DNA from: Hyphomicrobiales bacterium | GTDB lineage: Bacteria > Pseudomonadota > Alphaproteobacteria > Rhizobiales > Rhizobiaceae | Assembly: GCA_900470285.1 (NCBI GenBank) | Contig: UCAG01000008.1 | Location: 62,001 to 126,000 of the forward strand | Direction: 5' to 3' | Length of the DNA stretch: 64,000 bases | Shown here: piece by piece, positions 33,665 to 44,279 of the stretch | How the letters are laid out: each line of letters begins with the position of its first letter | How positions within the stretch are numbered: the stretch's first letter is position 1 | Program-made: the position numbers and the translations under genes | The notes under the pieces: generated by a model | What the model saw: the letters and a program-made list of their open reading frames with translations, nothing else | What the model was told of the DNA's origin: nothing | Database searches by the model: none

Positions 33665-34327
33665 ATGTTGAAAAAGATTGCTATTGCCGCAACCGCTGCG
33701 ACCTTTCTGGCCGGTTGTACAACGGATCCTTATACAGGCGAACAGAAGATGTCTAACACTGCCGGCGGTGCAGGTATCGGTGCTGCTGTTGGTGCGCTGG
33801 GTGGTCTGATGGTCGGCGGTTCGAGCACTGCGCAGCGTAATGCTGTTCTGATCGGTGCCGGTCTTGGCGCGCTGGGTGGCGGTGCAATCGGTAACTATAT
33901 GGATCGTCAGGAAAATGAACTGCGCGCACAGCTGCAGGGCACCGGCGTATCGGTTACCCGTAATGGCGACCGCATCATTCTGAACATGCCTTCCAGCATT
34001 ACCTTTAACACCGATCAGGATGTTGTAATGCCGCAATTCTATTCGACACTGTCTTCAGTGGCGATTGTTCTGCGTAAGTTCGACAAAACTCTGGTTGATA
34101 TTAAAGGCCATACGGATTCAACAGGTTCTGCTTCACATAACCAGAATCTGTCTCAGCGTCGTGCTATGTCTGTTGGTAATTATCTGAGCGGTCAGGGCAT
34201 TGATGGCCGTCGCTTTGCGATTATGGGCTTTGGCTCAACCCAGCCGGTTGCTTCCAATGCAACACCGGATGGCCGTGCCCAGAACCGTCGCGTGGAAATC
34301 GAAATTTCTCCGCTCAAAGGCGTTTAA
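33665..34327 (+). CDS. OmpA-family outer-membrane lipoprotein (YiaD-like)
   Basis: 220 residues. A lipoprotein signal ends in FLAGC with the lipidated Cys at residue 18. Residues about 30-85 are a Gly/Ala-rich glycine-zipper segment (GGAGIGAAVGALGGLMVGG repeated with variation). The C-terminal 110 residues are an OmpA peptidoglycan-binding domain: ITFNTDQDVVMPQF, IKGHTDSTGS, NQNLSQRRAMSVGNYL and NRRVEIEI. It anchors the outer membrane to the cell wall. It is a single gene closed by a terminator. Confidence 0.93.
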   Translation: MLKKIAIAATAATFLAGCTTDPYTGEQKMSNTAGGAGIGAAVGALGGLMVGGSSTAQRNAVLIGAGLGALGGGAIGNYMDRQENELRAQLQGTGVSVTRNGDRIILNMPSSITFNTDQDVVMPQFYSTLSSVAIVLRKFDKTLVDIKGHTDSTGSASHNQNLSQRRAMSVGNYLSGQGIDGRRFAIMGFGSTQPVASNATPDGRAQNRRVEIEISPLKGV

Positions 34328-34351
34328 GGCTTTTAAAGCTATTTCAAAGAG

Positions 34352-34382
34352 CCGCTCCGGTCATACCGGGGCGGTTTTTTTA
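34352..34382 (+). terminator. Intrinsic terminator of the OmpA lipoprotein gene
   Basis: A 10-bp stem CCGCTCCGGT / ACCGGGGCGG (one G-U pair) with a CAT loop and a T-run. Confidence 0.88.
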
Positions 34383-34509
34383 TTGTCTGCCGGAAGGGTA
34401 TATGTCTGCACGGGTAAGACAAAATGATCGAATCGACTTTTGACTAAATCCGTTCCCGTCTTGTTTTAATTTTCGAAATCTTTTTTAGTGTTGCATTATT
34501 TATAAATTA

Positions 34510-34524
34510 GAACATCAGAAGAAC
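34510..34524. promoter_or_regulatory. LexA (SOS) box of recA, GAAC-N7-GAAC
   Basis: An exact alphaproteobacterial direct-repeat LexA site (GAACATCAGAAGAAC) 124 bp before the recA ATG. LexA binding and release on DNA damage is established for this motif in alphaproteobacteria. Confidence 0.9.
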
Positions 34525-34647
34525 AAAATGTTATATTGATTTAAAATCAATGACTTAATCCTATTGCGAATTGAGAACAAATAGGATACATATTATCCAT
34601 AAAGTTTCATTCTGCGGACTTCAAGTGACGCAAAGGGATAGTGTAAA

Positions 34648-35733
34648 ATGTCTCAGAATTCATTACGACTTGTTGAGGATAAATCAGTGGACAAATCAAA
34701 GGCTCTGGACGCGGCACTGTCACAGATTGAGCGCTCATTCGGTAAGGGCTCGATCATGCGCCTTGGTCAGAATGACAAGATAGTGGAAATTGAAACTGTC
34801 CCGACCGGTTCGCTGTCTTTGGATATTGCGCTTGGCGTTGGTGGTTTGCCGAAAGGGCGTATTGTTGAAATTTACGGGCCTGAAAGCTCGGGTAAAACAA
34901 CAATGGCGCTGCACACGATTGCCGAAGCGCAGAAAAAAGGCGGTATCTGTGCGTTCGTGGATGCTGAACATGCACTTGATCCGGTTTATGCCCGCAAGCT
35001 CGGTGTTGATCTGGAAAATCTCTTGATCTCGCAGCCGGATACCGGTGAGCAGGCGCTGGAAATTACTGACACGCTGGTGCGTTCCGGTGCGATTGATGTG
35101 CTGGTTGTGGATTCCGTTGCAGCTTTGACACCGCGTGCGGAAATTGAAGGCGAGATGGGCGATTCTCTTCCGGGTCTTCAGGCACGTCTGATGAGTCAGG
35201 CATTGCGCAAGCTGACAGCTTCGATTTCCAAATCCAATACGATGGTGATTTTCATCAACCAGATCCGTATGAAAATTGGCGTGATGTTCGGTTCGCCTGA
35301 AACCACGACTGGTGGTAATGCGCTTAAATTCTATGCTTCGGTTCGACTGGATATTCGTCGCATCGGTTCGATCAAAGAGCGCGATGAAATCGTAGGTAAC
35401 CAGACCCGCGTTAAGGTTGTTAAAAACAAGCTCGCTCCTCCGTTCAAGCAGGTTGAGTTCGATATCATGTATGGTGCCGGTGTTTCCAAGACCGGTGAGT
35501 TGATCGATCTTGGTGTAAAGGCCGGTATTGTTGAAAAATCCGGTTCATGGTTCTCCTATAATTCGCAGCGTCTTGGTCAGGGGCGCGATAATGCGAAAAA
35601 CTTCCTGAAGGAAAATCCGGAAGTGGCCAATGAGATTGAGTTGACCCTGCGTCAGAATGCCGGTCTGATTGCGGAGCAGATGCTGGACGGCGGACCTGAA
35701 GGCGATGATGCACCGGATGCCGCTGAAGCGTAA
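34648..35733 (+). CDS. recA: Recombinase RecA
   Basis: 361 residues. It catalyses ATP-driven strand exchange and stimulates LexA self-cleavage. Walker A is GPESSGKT (77-84), Walker [11 protein letters not shown], and loop L2 carries [21 protein letters not shown]. The N-terminus [11 protein letters not shown] and most of the core match Brucella RecA as I remember it, which is one basis for the taxonomic call. It has an SOS box upstream and is followed by alaS on the same strand after about 300 bp, an order also found in relatives. Confidence 0.99.
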   Translation: MSQNSLRLVEDKSVDKSKALDAALSQIERSFGKGSIMRLGQNDKIVEIETVPTGSLSLDIALGVGGLPKGRIVEIYGPESSGKTTMALHTIAEAQKKGGICAFVDAEHALDPVYARKLGVDLENLLISQPDTGEQALEITDTLVRSGAIDVLVVDSVAALTPRAEIEGEMGDSLPGLQARLMSQALRKLTASISKSNTMVIFINQIRMKIGVMFGSPETTTGGNALKFYASVRLDIRRIGSIKERDEIVGNQTRVKVVKNKLAPPFKQVEFDIMYGAGVSKTGELIDLGVKAGIVEKSGSWFSYNSQRLGQGRDNAKNFLKENPEVANEIELTLRQNAGLIAEQMLDGGPEGDDAPDAAEA

Positions 35734-35764
35734 TTTATTGCGTTCAGATCATTGATAAGATCGC

Positions 35765-35799
35765 AATACCCCGCATTACATGCCGTGATGCGGGGTATT
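35765..35799 (+). terminator. Hairpin after recA
   Basis: A perfect 12-bp stem AATACCCCGCAT / ATGCGGGGTATT (35765-35776 with 35788-35799) and an 11-nt loop. No T-run follows, so termination strength is uncertain. The rest of the 297-bp recA-alaS gap shows nothing recognisable. Confidence 0.55.
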
Positions 35800-36030
35800 C
35801 CGTTGCTGCGGCACTTCTATGCATGCAGATATATGGGCGGATATCTGGACACTGCATGATCATCTGTTTAAAAGCAGGCAGTAACAATAACGGATATGGT
35901 TACATGCTGAAGGCGATCGGGTAATTATCTGGCCGGATCAAGCTGTTGCGCAAACCGGATCCCATACTTATTTGAGATATGACAGGCCGTGTTACTACGG
36001 TTTAAATCGGGCAGAACCCAAAGGTGAATA

Positions 36031-38691
36031 ATGAGCGGCGTTAACGAGATCAGGTCAACATTCCTCGATTATTTTCGTAAGAATGGCCATGAAGCGGTGG
36101 CGTCGAGTCCGCTTGTGCCACGCAATGACCCGACTTTGATGTTCACCAATGCCGGTATGGTACAGTTTAAAAATGTTTTTACCGGTCTTGAAACACGCCC
36201 TTATAGCCGTGCAGCGACTGCGCAGAAATGCGTGCGCGCCGGTGGTAAACATAACGATCTGGACAATGTCGGTTATACTGCACGCCATCACACTTTCTTT
36301 GAAATGCTGGGGAATTTCTCCTTCGGCGATTATTTCAAAGAAGAGGCAATTACCTTTGCATGGAATTTGCTCACCAAAGAATTTGGTCTGAACAAAGATA
36401 AGCTGCTTGTTACCGTTTATCATACGGATGACGATGCTGCGAATTACTGGAAAAAGATCGCCGGTCTGTCGGATGACCGTATCATCCGTATCGCAACCAA
36501 TGACAATTTTTGGTCGATGGGCGATACCGGCCCTTGCGGCCCTTGCTCGGAAATCTTTTTCGATCACGGCGACCATATCTGGGGCGGCCCTCCGGGATCG
36601 GCAGATGAAGACGGTGACCGTTTCATCGAGATCTGGAATCTCGTTTTCATGCAGTTCGAGCAGATTACAAAAGAAGAACGCATTGATTTGCCACGCCCGT
36701 CGATTGACACAGGTATGGGGCTGGAGCGCGTCGCTGCCGTCTTGCAGGGCGTGCACGACAATTATGATATTGATCTGTTCAAAGCACTGATCCGTGCTTC
36801 GGAAGAAGCAACCGGCGTTAAAGCTGAAGGCGGACAGCGCGCCAGCCATCGCGTAATCGCCGATCATCTGCGTTCTGCCAGCTTCCTGATTGCTGATGGT
36901 GTTTTGCCGTCCAATGAAGGTCGCGGTTATGTGCTGCGCCGTATTATGCGTCGCGCCATGCGTCATGCACAGCTGCTTGGAGCGCGTGATCCGCTGATGT
37001 ATCGTTTGCTGCCGACACTGGTTCGCGAAATGGGGCAGGCTTATCCGGAGCTGGTGCGTGCAGAAGCTTTGATTTCTGAAACGCTGAAGCTTGAAGAAAC
37101 CCGTTTCCGTAAAACACTTGAGCGCGGTCTTGGTCTTCTCAGTGATGCAACAGAGAATATGAGTGAAGGTCAGAGCCTTGATGGCGAGACTGCATTCAAA
37201 CTCTATGACACTTATGGTTTCCCGCTTGACCTGACGCAGGATGCTTTGCGCCAGCGTGGCATTACTGTTGATACTGATGGTTTCAGTGCTGCTATGGAGC
37301 GCCAGAAAGCCGAAGCGCGTGCCAACTGGTCGGGCTCGGGCGATGCTGCGACTGAACGGGTTTGGTTCTCGGTACGTGACAAAGTCGGCGCTACAGAATT
37401 CCTCGGCTATGATACCGAGAAGGCTGAAGGCGTTGTGACCGCTCTCGTGCGTGATGGTCAGATCATTGACAAGGCTGCGCAGGGTGAAACTGTCAGCATT
37501 ATCGTCAACCAGACACCATTCTATGCGGAATCCGGTGGTCAGCAGGGCGATGCCGGTTTCATCTATGGCGATGGTTTTGTCATTGAAGTGACCGACACAG
37601 TGAAGAAAGCTGATGGTGTATTTGTCCATCAGGCTGTGATCCGTGAAGGCAAGCTCGCAACCGGTGATGCGGTTGAGCTGGTCGTTGCTCATGATCGCCG
37701 CAGCCGTATGCGCTCTAACCACTCGGCAACCCATCTTCTGCATGAAGCACTGCGCGAAACGCTTGGTGATCATGTAGCGCAGAAGGGCTCTCTCGTTGCT
37801 CCTGAACGACTGCGTTTTGACTTCTCGCATCCGAAGCCGATCAGCGAAGAAGAGCTGCGCAAGATTGAGAGCATTGCTAATGAAATCATTCTGCAGAACT
37901 CGCCGGTTGTTACCCGCCTGATGGCCGTGGATGATGCGATTGAAGCCGGTGCTATGGCGTTGTTCGGCGAGAAATACGGCGACGAAGTGCGCGTGGTTTC
38001 CATGGGTACTGCGACACAGGGCGATAAAGCCGGTAAAACTTATTCTCTGGAACTGTGCGGTGGTACGCATGTTCGTCAGACCGGTGATATTGGTTTGGTT
38101 CGCATCGTGTCGGAAGGTGCGGTTGCTGCTGGCGTTCGCCGTATGGAAGCGTTGACCGGTGAGGCCGCACGTCTTTATCTGGAAGAACAGGATGACCGTG
38201 TTAAAGCGATTGCATCTGCTCTGAAGACCACACCGTCTGAAGCGCTTGATCGCGTGAACAGTCTGATTGATGAACGCCGTAAGCTTGAAAAAGAGCTCAC
38301 AGAAGCCCGCAAGAAGCTGGCGCTCAGCGGTGGTTCTTCCAAGTCGGATAATGAAGCGAAGACCATTAATGGTGTTCAGTTCATGGGACGCAGTGTGACC
38401 GGCGTTGCACCGAAAGACCTGAAGCCATTGGCGGATGAAGGTAAAAAGGCACTTGGCTCCGGCATTGTTGCTTTCATCGGTGTGAGCGAAGACGGTAAGG
38501 CCAGTGCGGTTGTTGCTGTGACGGATGATCTGACATCGCGCTTCAGTGCTGTTGATCTGGTACGCGTTGCGTCTGCAGCGCTCGGTGGTCAGGGCGGAGG
38601 CGGCCGTGCAGATATGGCACAGGCTGGCGGCCCGGATGGCAGCAAGGCTGATGAAGCACTGGCTGCTCTGGCTGAAGCTATTGCAGGTTGA
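36031..38691 (+). CDS. alaS: Alanyl-tRNA synthetase
   Basis: 886 residues, full length for AlaRS. The class II catalytic core is at the N-terminus ([34 protein letters not shown], and GMGLERVA at motif 3). The editing domain carries the zinc ligands [10 protein letters not shown] and [13 protein letters not shown]; the C-terminal C-Ala oligomerisation domain ends in [16 protein letters not shown]. It charges tRNA-Ala and clears mischarged Ser and Gly. AAGGTG precedes ATG 36031 and an intrinsic terminator follows. A long open frame on the opposite strand is only its shadow. Confidence 0.99.
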   Translation: MSGVNEIRSTFLDYFRKNGHEAVASSPLVPRNDPTLMFTNAGMVQFKNVFTGLETRPYSRAATAQKCVRAGGKHNDLDNVGYTARHHTFFEMLGNFSFGDYFKEEAITFAWNLLTKEFGLNKDKLLVTVYHTDDDAANYWKKIAGLSDDRIIRIATNDNFWSMGDTGPCGPCSEIFFDHGDHIWGGPPGSADEDGDRFIEIWNLVFMQFEQITKEERIDLPRPSIDTGMGLERVAAVLQGVHDNYDIDLFKALIRASEEATGVKAEGGQRASHRVIADHLRSASFLIADGVLPSNEGRGYVLRRIMRRAMRHAQLLGARDPLMYRLLPTLVREMGQAYPELVRAEALISETLKLEETRFRKTLERGLGLLSDATENMSEGQSLDGETAFKLYDTYGFPLDLTQDALRQRGITVDTDGFSAAMERQKAEARANWSGSGDAATERVWFSVRDKVGATEFLGYDTEKAEGVVTALVRDGQIIDKAAQGETVSIIVNQTPFYAESGGQQGDAGFIYGDGFVIEVTDTVKKADGVFVHQAVIREGKLATGDAVELVVAHDRRSRMRSNHSATHLLHEALRETLGDHVAQKGSLVAPERLRFDFSHPKPISEEELRKIESIANEIILQNSPVVTRLMAVDDAIEAGAMALFGEKYGDEVRVVSMGTATQGDKAGKTYSLELCGGTHVRQTGDIGLVRIVSEGAVAAGVRRMEALTGEAARLYLEEQDDRVKAIASALKTTPSEALDRVNSLIDERRKLEKELTEARKKLALSGGSSKSDNEAKTINGVQFMGRSVTGVAPKDLKPLADEGKKALGSGIVAFIGVSEDGKASAVVAVTDDLTSRFSAVDLVRVASAALGGQGGGGRADMAQAGGPDGSKADEALAALAEAIAG

Positions 38692-38715
38692 GCTTTGAAC
38701 GAGCTTTAATAGTTC

Positions 38716-38745
38716 AAGCCGCCGGAGAGATCCGGCGGCTTTTTA
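38716..38745 (+). terminator. alaS intrinsic terminator
   Basis: A perfect 11-bp stem (38716-38726 with 38731-38741), GAGA loop and T-run. Confidence 0.9.
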
Positions 38746-38819
38746 TTTATAAAAATGCTTTGAGATGCCGGAGGGGCATGTTTCTCAAAGAATGCAGACT
38801 GGAATAAAGGGTGGAGATA

Positions 38820-39566
38820 ATGAGCAAGACTATTTTGATTACAGGTGCAAGCCGTGGCATCGGACGGGCTGCTGCAATTTTATGCGGTGAGCGTGGCTGG
38901 TCTGTTGGTCTTAATTATATTGGCAATCGTGAGGCTGCGGAACAAACTGCGGAAGATGTGCGTAAGGCTGGCGGGCAAGCTATCACTATACAGGGTGATG
39001 CTGCTGTTGAGGCTGATGTTATTGCTATGTTTGATGAAACTGAAAAACAGCTTGGTCAGCTGGATGGCGTTGTGGTCAATGCCGGCATTGTTGCACCATC
39101 CATGCAATTGGCTGATATGAGCGCGGAACGTTTGAAGCGCATGTTTGATGTCAATGTGCTGGGAGCTTATCTTTGTGCCCGTGAAAGTGCGCGACGCCTG
39201 TCTGTAGAACGGGGCGGCAAGGGCGGTTCGATTGTTCTGGTTTCCTCTGTTGCTTCACGAATTGGCGCACCGTTTGAATATATTGACTATGCCGGTTCAA
39301 AGGCTGCTGTGGATACACTGGCGCTCGGATTGTCGAAAGAACTCGGTGCTCAGAAGGTGCGTGTAAATGCTGTGCGGCCGGGTTTAGTAAATACGGATAT
39401 TCATGCCAGTGGCGGGCAGCCGGGCAGAGCGCACAGGCTGGGTGTGAATACGCCAATGGGGCGCCCCGGTGAAGCGGTTGAGATTGCTGAAGCAATTGTC
39501 TGGTTACTGAGTGATGCTTCATCTTATACATCCGGTGCGCTGCTGGATGTATCCGGTGGTCGCTAA
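38820..39566 (+). CDS. Short-chain dehydrogenase/reductase
   Basis: 248 residues, classical SDR. Cofactor motif TGASRGIG (8-15 or so), NAG in VVVNAGIV, catalytic Ser in VSSVAS, and YAGSK with the catalytic Tyr and Lys. The end SYTSGALLDVSGGR is typical of 3-oxoacyl-ACP reductase- and glucose-dehydrogenase-like members. ATG 38820 (MSKTILITG) has GGAG 3-6 nt upstream; an in-frame GTG at 38811 adds three residues only and would swallow that site. It stands alone, so the substrate is unknown. Confidence 0.9.
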   Translation: MSKTILITGASRGIGRAAAILCGERGWSVGLNYIGNREAAEQTAEDVRKAGGQAITIQGDAAVEADVIAMFDETEKQLGQLDGVVVNAGIVAPSMQLADMSAERLKRMFDVNVLGAYLCARESARRLSVERGGKGGSIVLVSSVASRIGAPFEYIDYAGSKAAVDTLALGLSKELGAQKVRVNAVRPGLVNTDIHASGGQPGRAHRLGVNTPMGRPGEAVEIAEAIVWLLSDASSYTSGALLDVSGGR

Positions 39567-39727
39567 GGCATAACTGCCCAAAGCCAGCCGCTTTGAATGG
39601 GGAGCAAGAATGCAACGCGCCCACAGCATTGACATGGAAATCTAAGGCATGTCTGGCTTAAATGGATTTATTCGGCTCCCGTTAACATGCGCTAATCAAA
39701 AGAAAGTAGAGCCGCCGCAATGAATTT

Positions 39728-39775
39728 AGAGCGTTAGAGCGGCCTTTGTGTGCCAAGTCTGGCACATGGCGCTCT
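39728..39775. repeat. Short AGAGC...GCTCT intergenic palindrome
   Basis: AGAGCG at 39728 and 39736, CGCTCT ending at 39775, with an internal TGTGCCA-AGTC-TGGCACA hairpin. It is a shortened member of the intergenic palindrome group, between the SDR and Nudix genes. Confidence 0.5.
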
Positions 39776-39850
39776 GGTAAATGCAACATGTTTCTTGGCT
39801 AGTGTAAAAGGCGCAGTGTGATACACGGTGCCTTTAAATTTTAATGAAAT

Positions 39851-40330
39851 TTATTTGCTGTAGATGAAGTCCGGCAGGTTCAGCAGAAGTTTTTTCAGCT
39901 CCGGTTCATCAACGCGTATTGCGGCTTCTTCAGGACTGACCCATTCACTGATACGTTGGCCGCGTTCCGGCCAGTTTTTCGCCATGCGCTTAAACTCGAC
40001 GGCATAGACATTAACGGTAAAGCTTGGAATGGCTTCGGCAGGCAGATCATATTTCATATAATCAAATTGACCAACAGGATCAGGATTAACTGAGCCGCGA
40101 ATACCCGCTTCCTCAAAAGCCTCACGCAGTGCCATGTCATGCAATGTCTTGCCAGCTTTTGGCCAGCCTTTTGGTGTAATCCAGCGACCGGTGCCGCGAC
40201 TTGTAATCAACAGAATTTCAGGAGAGGGGCCGGGATTTCGATAGACCAATGCCGCAACCTGCAGAAGACGTCCTGCAGCTGTTAAAATCCGTTTATCTGT
40301 CGCGACAATTCCGCTTCCCTGTATATTCAC
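39851..40330 (-). CDS. Nudix hydrolase
   Basis: 159 residues. The Nudix box region reads TPKGWPKAGKTLHDMALREAFEEAGI; REAFEEAG, which holds the metal Glu residues, is intact, but the first Glu of the G-x5-E part is Lys. The PKGWP-type lead-in resembles the diphosphoinositol-polyphosphate phosphohydrolase-like group of alphaproteobacteria, which hydrolyse nucleoside diphosphate-linked or related compounds. It is a single minus-strand gene with AT-rich DNA upstream. Confidence 0.87.
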   Translation of the reverse strand: MNIQGSGIVATDKRILTAAGRLLQVAALVYRNPGPSPEILLITSRGTGRWITPKGWPKAGKTLHDMALREAFEEAGIRGSVNPDPVGQFDYMKYDLPAEAIPSFTVNVYAVEFKRMAKNWPERGQRISEWVSPEEAAIRVDEPELKKLLLNLPDFIYSK

Positions 40331-40690
40331 TGAGTTTACTTACCTTTTTATATATTTTGTTGGCCATTTTTGAATATATGGCATTTATTCATATGCTTAT
40401 TCTGATCTGCATTTTATTTATGCAAATCATTATCCTCATCAATGTGGTTTTTAATTGTCTGAGGTGTGATTATCTTAAAAATAAGACAAGTTATATTTGT
40501 TAAGTTCCGGCGCTTTGTCTGTCAGGAAATTATGTTGACCACCCATTCCGGTCATTATGATCTGGCGGCGCTTATTTTTGTTTTTGTAGTGTACGCGGAT
40601 AAGAATTTAGCACAGCTGCCGGTTTTATCAGTTGTTCGGAGCCGGCATTGCGGTGTCGCCATCAGAAAAATCTGACAGCGACACAAATAT
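40331..40690. other. AT-rich intergenic region
   Basis: 360 bp, clearly richer in A+T than the neighbours up to about 40510. A 41-codon, very hydrophobic frame (40378-40503) lies in it without a ribosome site. I see no RNA gene or clear terminator. Confidence 0.5.
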
Positions 40691-41188
40691 TTAGCCACGA
40701 TGGCTTTTGTTAATCGGCTCCTGATAGGTGAAGCCCATATCCCAAGGGAAATAAATCCATGTGTCCTGCGAGACTTCAGTGACAAATGTATCAATCAGCG
40801 GACGTCCCTGCGGCTTGGCATAAACAGTCGCAAAATGCGCTTTTGGCATCATATCGCGTACAATTTTTGCGGTCTTGCCGGTGTCGGTGAGATCATCAAT
40901 GACCAGAACGCCTTCGCCGCCGTTTTCCAGCAGTTTTTCACCGATGGATTTGATAACGCGCAATTCACCCTGTTCACTGTAATCATGATAGGAGGCAATG
41001 CAGACGGTCTCGATCATGCGGATGCCAAGCTCACGGCAGATGATGGCTGCCGGTACCAGACCGCCGCGGGTGATGGCGACAATAGCGTGCCAGTCTTTAC
41101 CCTGTCCGGAAATACGCCATGCGAGTGCGCGGGCATCGCGATGAAATTGGTCCCAGGAAACCGGGAAAGCTTTATCAGGCAAGGACAT
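40691..41188 (-). CDS. gpt: Xanthine-guanine phosphoribosyltransferase
   Basis: 165 residues, a type I phosphoribosyltransferase of XGPRT size. The PRPP motif is [13 protein letters not shown] (94-106); the flexible-loop region is [19 protein letters not shown], and [10 protein letters not shown] near the end matches the purine-binding part of Gpt. It salvages guanine and xanthine with PRPP. A single gene on the minus strand. Confidence 0.93.
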   Translation of the reverse strand: MSLPDKAFPVSWDQFHRDARALAWRISGQGKDWHAIVAITRGGLVPAAIICRELGIRMIETVCIASYHDYSEQGELRVIKSIGEKLLENGGEGVLVIDDLTDTGKTAKIVRDMMPKAHFATVYAKPQGRPLIDTFVTEVSQDTWIYFPWDMGFTYQEPINKSHRG

Positions 41189-41581
41189 CGAAATGCTCCG
41201 TTTATAAAATAGTCTGACAGATCCGCCGTCTCAGATGAAAGTAGCGGTGGCTCTGTACTGTTGTTTCGTTTCAGTATGATTCAAACCGGCAGAGAGTTTG
41301 AAAACAGTGAAATATCCGCCGGGAACCGGATTCATTACATCCGCTTCTGATCAGAAATAATGACGGTATTCCGGCAGAGTACAAGACCCTAAATTCGGCA
41401 CATCATTGCAGATTTACCGTTTTCAGGTGATTTACTGTGATAAACGAAAAAGCGCTTTTCTGGCAATATTAACTTTGTCACAACCGCAGATAAATATGCA
41501 GTTGTGTGTGCTTTTCACTTGTTTTCGTTTTCTTTCGTTTCTGGTGCCGGATATAGAGAGCTTTCGCAGCAGAAACAAGGA
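41189..41581. other. Intergenic region between gpt and usp genes
   Basis: 393 bp holding the gpt promoter side. I see no gene, repeat or terminator that I can support. Confidence 0.5.
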
Positions 41582-42478
41582 TCATCGTGAAAACAGTGTC
41601 AGACAGGGCATATTCGCCAGAAATGAGCGTGTAACACCGCCAAAAATCAGCTCTTTCAAACGAGACTGACTGTAAGCCCCCATAATCAGCACATCAATTT
41701 CATTGGCTTCGACATAGGCGCGCAGACGATCCTGAACGGTTTGCCCCTCGGAAGGGATCAGATCAATTCTGGCTGAGATATCGTGGCGCTGATAGGCTTG
41801 CTGCAGTCTTACCGCAATTTCCGGTGCTTCGCGCGGTGCGTCAGGATCGCGGTGCGGGGCAGGGATAACCGTTGTTGCGGCTTCTTCACTCTCGGGTTTT
41901 GGTGCATTGACCCAGACAATGCGCACGGTTGCGCAATGGCGTGCCAGCGGCAAAGCATCGAAAGCAGCGCTGGAAGCTTCATATTTTCCGTTAAAAGCAA
42001 TAGCGAGCTGACGGATGCTGCGGGGCGGATGGAAATTATACGGCACGATAAGTGTCGGGGTTTTGGTATTATAAACGAGCTGATCCAGAGGGGTGATCTG
42101 CGTGTCCGGATCATCAGGATCGGCCTGTCCGGCAAGAATGAGATCTGCTGCCATACCGAATTCATTGATGGTCTGGCTCGCATTATCACTTTCGGAGCGG
42201 ACGATCAGGAATTCAGATGTTGTGGCATAGCGGGCAATCTGTTCCTGAAAGAGACGGGCAACTGCCTCGGCATTTTTTTGATGATGCCGAAGATGCCCCT
42301 CATAAAAACTGGCATCTATAAAGCCGCTTGCATCAGAATAAATAACCGGTGTCGGAATAACATAGAGACCGGTTACATGCATGGGCTCCCCGTCTTGCGC
42401 GAGCAGCGCAAGAGCCCTGTATATTCTCTGCAATTCCTGTGTGCTGCGGATATAGGCGATGACGGTACGATAGGACAT
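41582..42478 (-). CDS. Universal stress protein family protein (tandem UspA fold)
   Basis: 298 residues, about twice a single Usp domain. The N-terminal half begins MSYRTVIAYIRSTQELQRIYRALAL; the C-terminal half ends in the UspA motif DVLIMGAYSQSRLKELIFGGVTRSFLANMPCLTL, which matches the G-x2-G-x9-G-[S/T] nucleotide-site pattern loosely. Usp proteins help survival in stress and bind ATP in some cases. ATG 42478 has CGGAG about 9 nt upstream; a start three codons earlier is less well placed. A single gene. Confidence 0.85.
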   Translation of the reverse strand: MSYRTVIAYIRSTQELQRIYRALALLAQDGEPMHVTGLYVIPTPVIYSDASGFIDASFYEGHLRHHQKNAEAVARLFQEQIARYATTSEFLIVRSESDNASQTINEFGMAADLILAGQADPDDPDTQITPLDQLVYNTKTPTLIVPYNFHPPRSIRQLAIAFNGKYEASSAAFDALPLARHCATVRIVWVNAPKPESEEAATTVIPAPHRDPDAPREAPEIAVRLQQAYQRHDISARIDLIPSEGQTVQDRLRAYVEANEIDVLIMGAYSQSRLKELIFGGVTRSFLANMPCLTLFSR

Positions 42479-42657
42479 GGATAACACTCCGTATTCGTTA
42501 CGCGTGAAAGCTGCGCAAATTCAGATGACTTTATTTCCTGCTACCAATCCCCCGTTTTGTGCGGGGGATCAGTCATAATCTGCTGTCCGTTTCCTCAAAA
42601 ATGCCTGATGTGTATTATAGCGTATTTTATGGCGGTGATAAACGCAAATGCTTGCAA

Positions 42658-43404
42658 TTATTGCTGAATATCTGACAGCATTTTCTCAACGGCTGCGGCT
42701 GCGGCGGCGAGTTTTTCCTCGTCGCGTGCACGCACAACCAGCTCTGTAGAAAACTTGCCGTTCTCGAACTTCGGATAAGAGCCGATGATTGTTTCAGGAT
42801 GGGCTTCCTGAACTTCACGCAGCGGGATGCCGATCACACCCTCACCAAACGGGCAGATAATCGTGCGGGAATGAAAGCGGCTGCCGGTACGTAAGGCAGG
42901 CAGAATATTTTCGACCATTGCCTGAAAAACAGAAGGCACGCCGGCCATCACATAGACATTGGCAATAATGAAGCCCGGGGCAACAGAGACGGGATTGTCA
43001 ATGTGCTGTGCGCCTTGCGGCATGCGCGCCATGCGCTGACGCGACGGCGTGAATTCCATATCTCTGGATTTATAATGAGCAGCCAGCAGTGCCATGGCTT
43101 TTTCATCATAAATACAGGGCAGGCTGAAAGCGGCGGATACTGCATCCGCAGTAATATCGTCATGGGTGGGGCCGATGCCGCCGGACGTAAACAGATAATC
43201 ATATGCTTCGCTCAGCTCAAGCACAGCCTTAACAATGGCTGGCTGGTCGTCGGCAACAATACGAACTTCGGTCAGGTCGACACCGGCATCATAAAGGCGA
43301 TCGGCCATATAGCCGATATTTTTATCTTTGGTGCGGCCGGAGAGCAGTTCGTCGCCGATTGCCAGCATTGCCGCACGGATAATCACGGGTTGTTTATTCG
43401 TCAT
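42658..43404 (-). CDS. Molybdopterin-binding/CinA-like protein
   Basis: 248 residues. AAMLAIGDELLSGRTKDKNIGYMADRL and YLFTSGGIGPTHDDITADAV are the MoaB/Mog/CinA N-terminal signature. The protein has only this domain plus a short C-terminal part, without the C-terminal amidase of full CinA; such short forms are common in alphaproteobacteria and their role is unclear. I chose ATG 43404: the upstream ATG at 43416 is part of GGAG, which forms the ribosome site for the inner start. Confidence 0.88.
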   Translation of the reverse strand: MTNKQPVIIRAAMLAIGDELLSGRTKDKNIGYMADRLYDAGVDLTEVRIVADDQPAIVKAVLELSEAYDYLFTSGGIGPTHDDITADAVSAAFSLPCIYDEKAMALLAAHYKSRDMEFTPSRQRMARMPQGAQHIDNPVSVAPGFIIANVYVMAGVPSVFQAMVENILPALRTGSRFHSRTIICPFGEGVIGIPLREVQEAHPETIIGSYPKFENGKFSTELVVRARDEEKLAAAAAAVEKMLSDIQQ

Positions 43405-43679
43405 GGGAGACTCCATTCACAACCAGAACATGACCGGACAGAGCACTGATCGTCAAGTGATCCTGATGTGATGATTTGCGATCCGCATTGTTTCATAAAG
43501 AGGAAGCATTGACGTGCTAACAGACGGTTATTGTCCTGAATGTTGAACAGTGCGTCCTGTAAGTCGCGACTGGCGCATTTCAATTTCTGTATTAAATAGA
43601 ATGTATGGATATCAATGTGGTTGCCGGTTTTGTCTCAGAACAGTACCGGCAGATCTGATTAAACGGAGAATTTTCGAAT

Positions 43680-44279
43680 ATGGCTAAGGTTCTGGTACTT
43701 TATTATTCCGCTTATGGTCACATGGAACAGATGGCGAAAGCCGCTGCAGAAGGTGCGCGCGAAGCCGGTGCTCAGGTGGATATTAAACGCGTTGCAGAAC
43801 TGGTGCCTGCTGATGTTGCCAAGGCTTCCGGTTTCAAGCTGGATCAGGAAGCAGAAGTTGCAACACCTGCAGATCTGGAAAATTACGATGCGATCATCGT
43901 TGGTGTTTCTTCGCGCTTCGGCATCATGTCTTCGCAGTTGAAAAACTTCTTTGACCAGACCGGCGGTCTGTGGGCCAAAGGCGCATTGGTGAACAAGATC
44001 GGTTCCGTTATGGCTTCGTCTGCAACACAGCACGGCGGTCAGGAACTGGCGCTGATTTCCACCCAGTGGCAGCTGCAGCATCACGGTATGATTATCGTTC
44101 CGTTGTCCTATGCCTATCAGGGACAGCTCGGTAATGATGTTGTTCGTGGCGGTGCACCTTATGGTATGACAACCACTGCCGATGGTGACGGCTCCCGTCA
44201 GCCTTCCGAGCAGGAACTCGAAGGCGCACGCTTCCAGGGTAAGCGCGTTGCGGAAATCGCCGCTAAAGTTCACGGCTGA
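43680..44279 (+). CDS. wrbA: NAD(P)H:quinone oxidoreductase WrbA
   Basis: 199 residues, the normal WrbA length. The FMN phosphate loop is [12 protein letters not shown] (8-19); [24 protein letters not shown] and [10 protein letters not shown] are the flavodoxin-like active-site stretches. It reduces quinones by two electrons and protects against redox stress. CGGAGA precedes ATG 43680; an intrinsic terminator follows. Confidence 0.96.
   Translation: MAKVLVLYYSAYGHMEQMAKAAAEGAREAGAQVDIKRVAELVPADVAKASGFKLDQEAEVATPADLENYDAIIVGVSSRFGIMSSQLKNFFDQTGGLWAKGALVNKIGSVMASSATQHGGQELALISTQWQLQHHGMIIVPLSYAYQGQLGNDVVRGGAPYGMTTTADGDGSRQPSEQELEGARFQGKRVAEIAAKVHG

Larger units (their letters stand above)
34328..34647. 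other. Intergenic region before recA
   Basis: 320 bp: a terminator for the lipoprotein gene, then AT-rich promoter DNA with the LexA box. No gene is supported. Confidence 0.7.

Noticed and set aside
36055-38070. 671-codon open frame on the minus strand inside alaS
   Set aside because: It lies fully opposite alaS, which is certain; the product is rich in odd residues (Cys, His, Arg, Gln) as expected for an antisense shadow and has no family likeness.
40378-40503. 41-codon hydrophobic frame in an AT-rich gap
   Set aside because: Hydrophobicity follows from the T-rich composition; no ribosome site or terminator.
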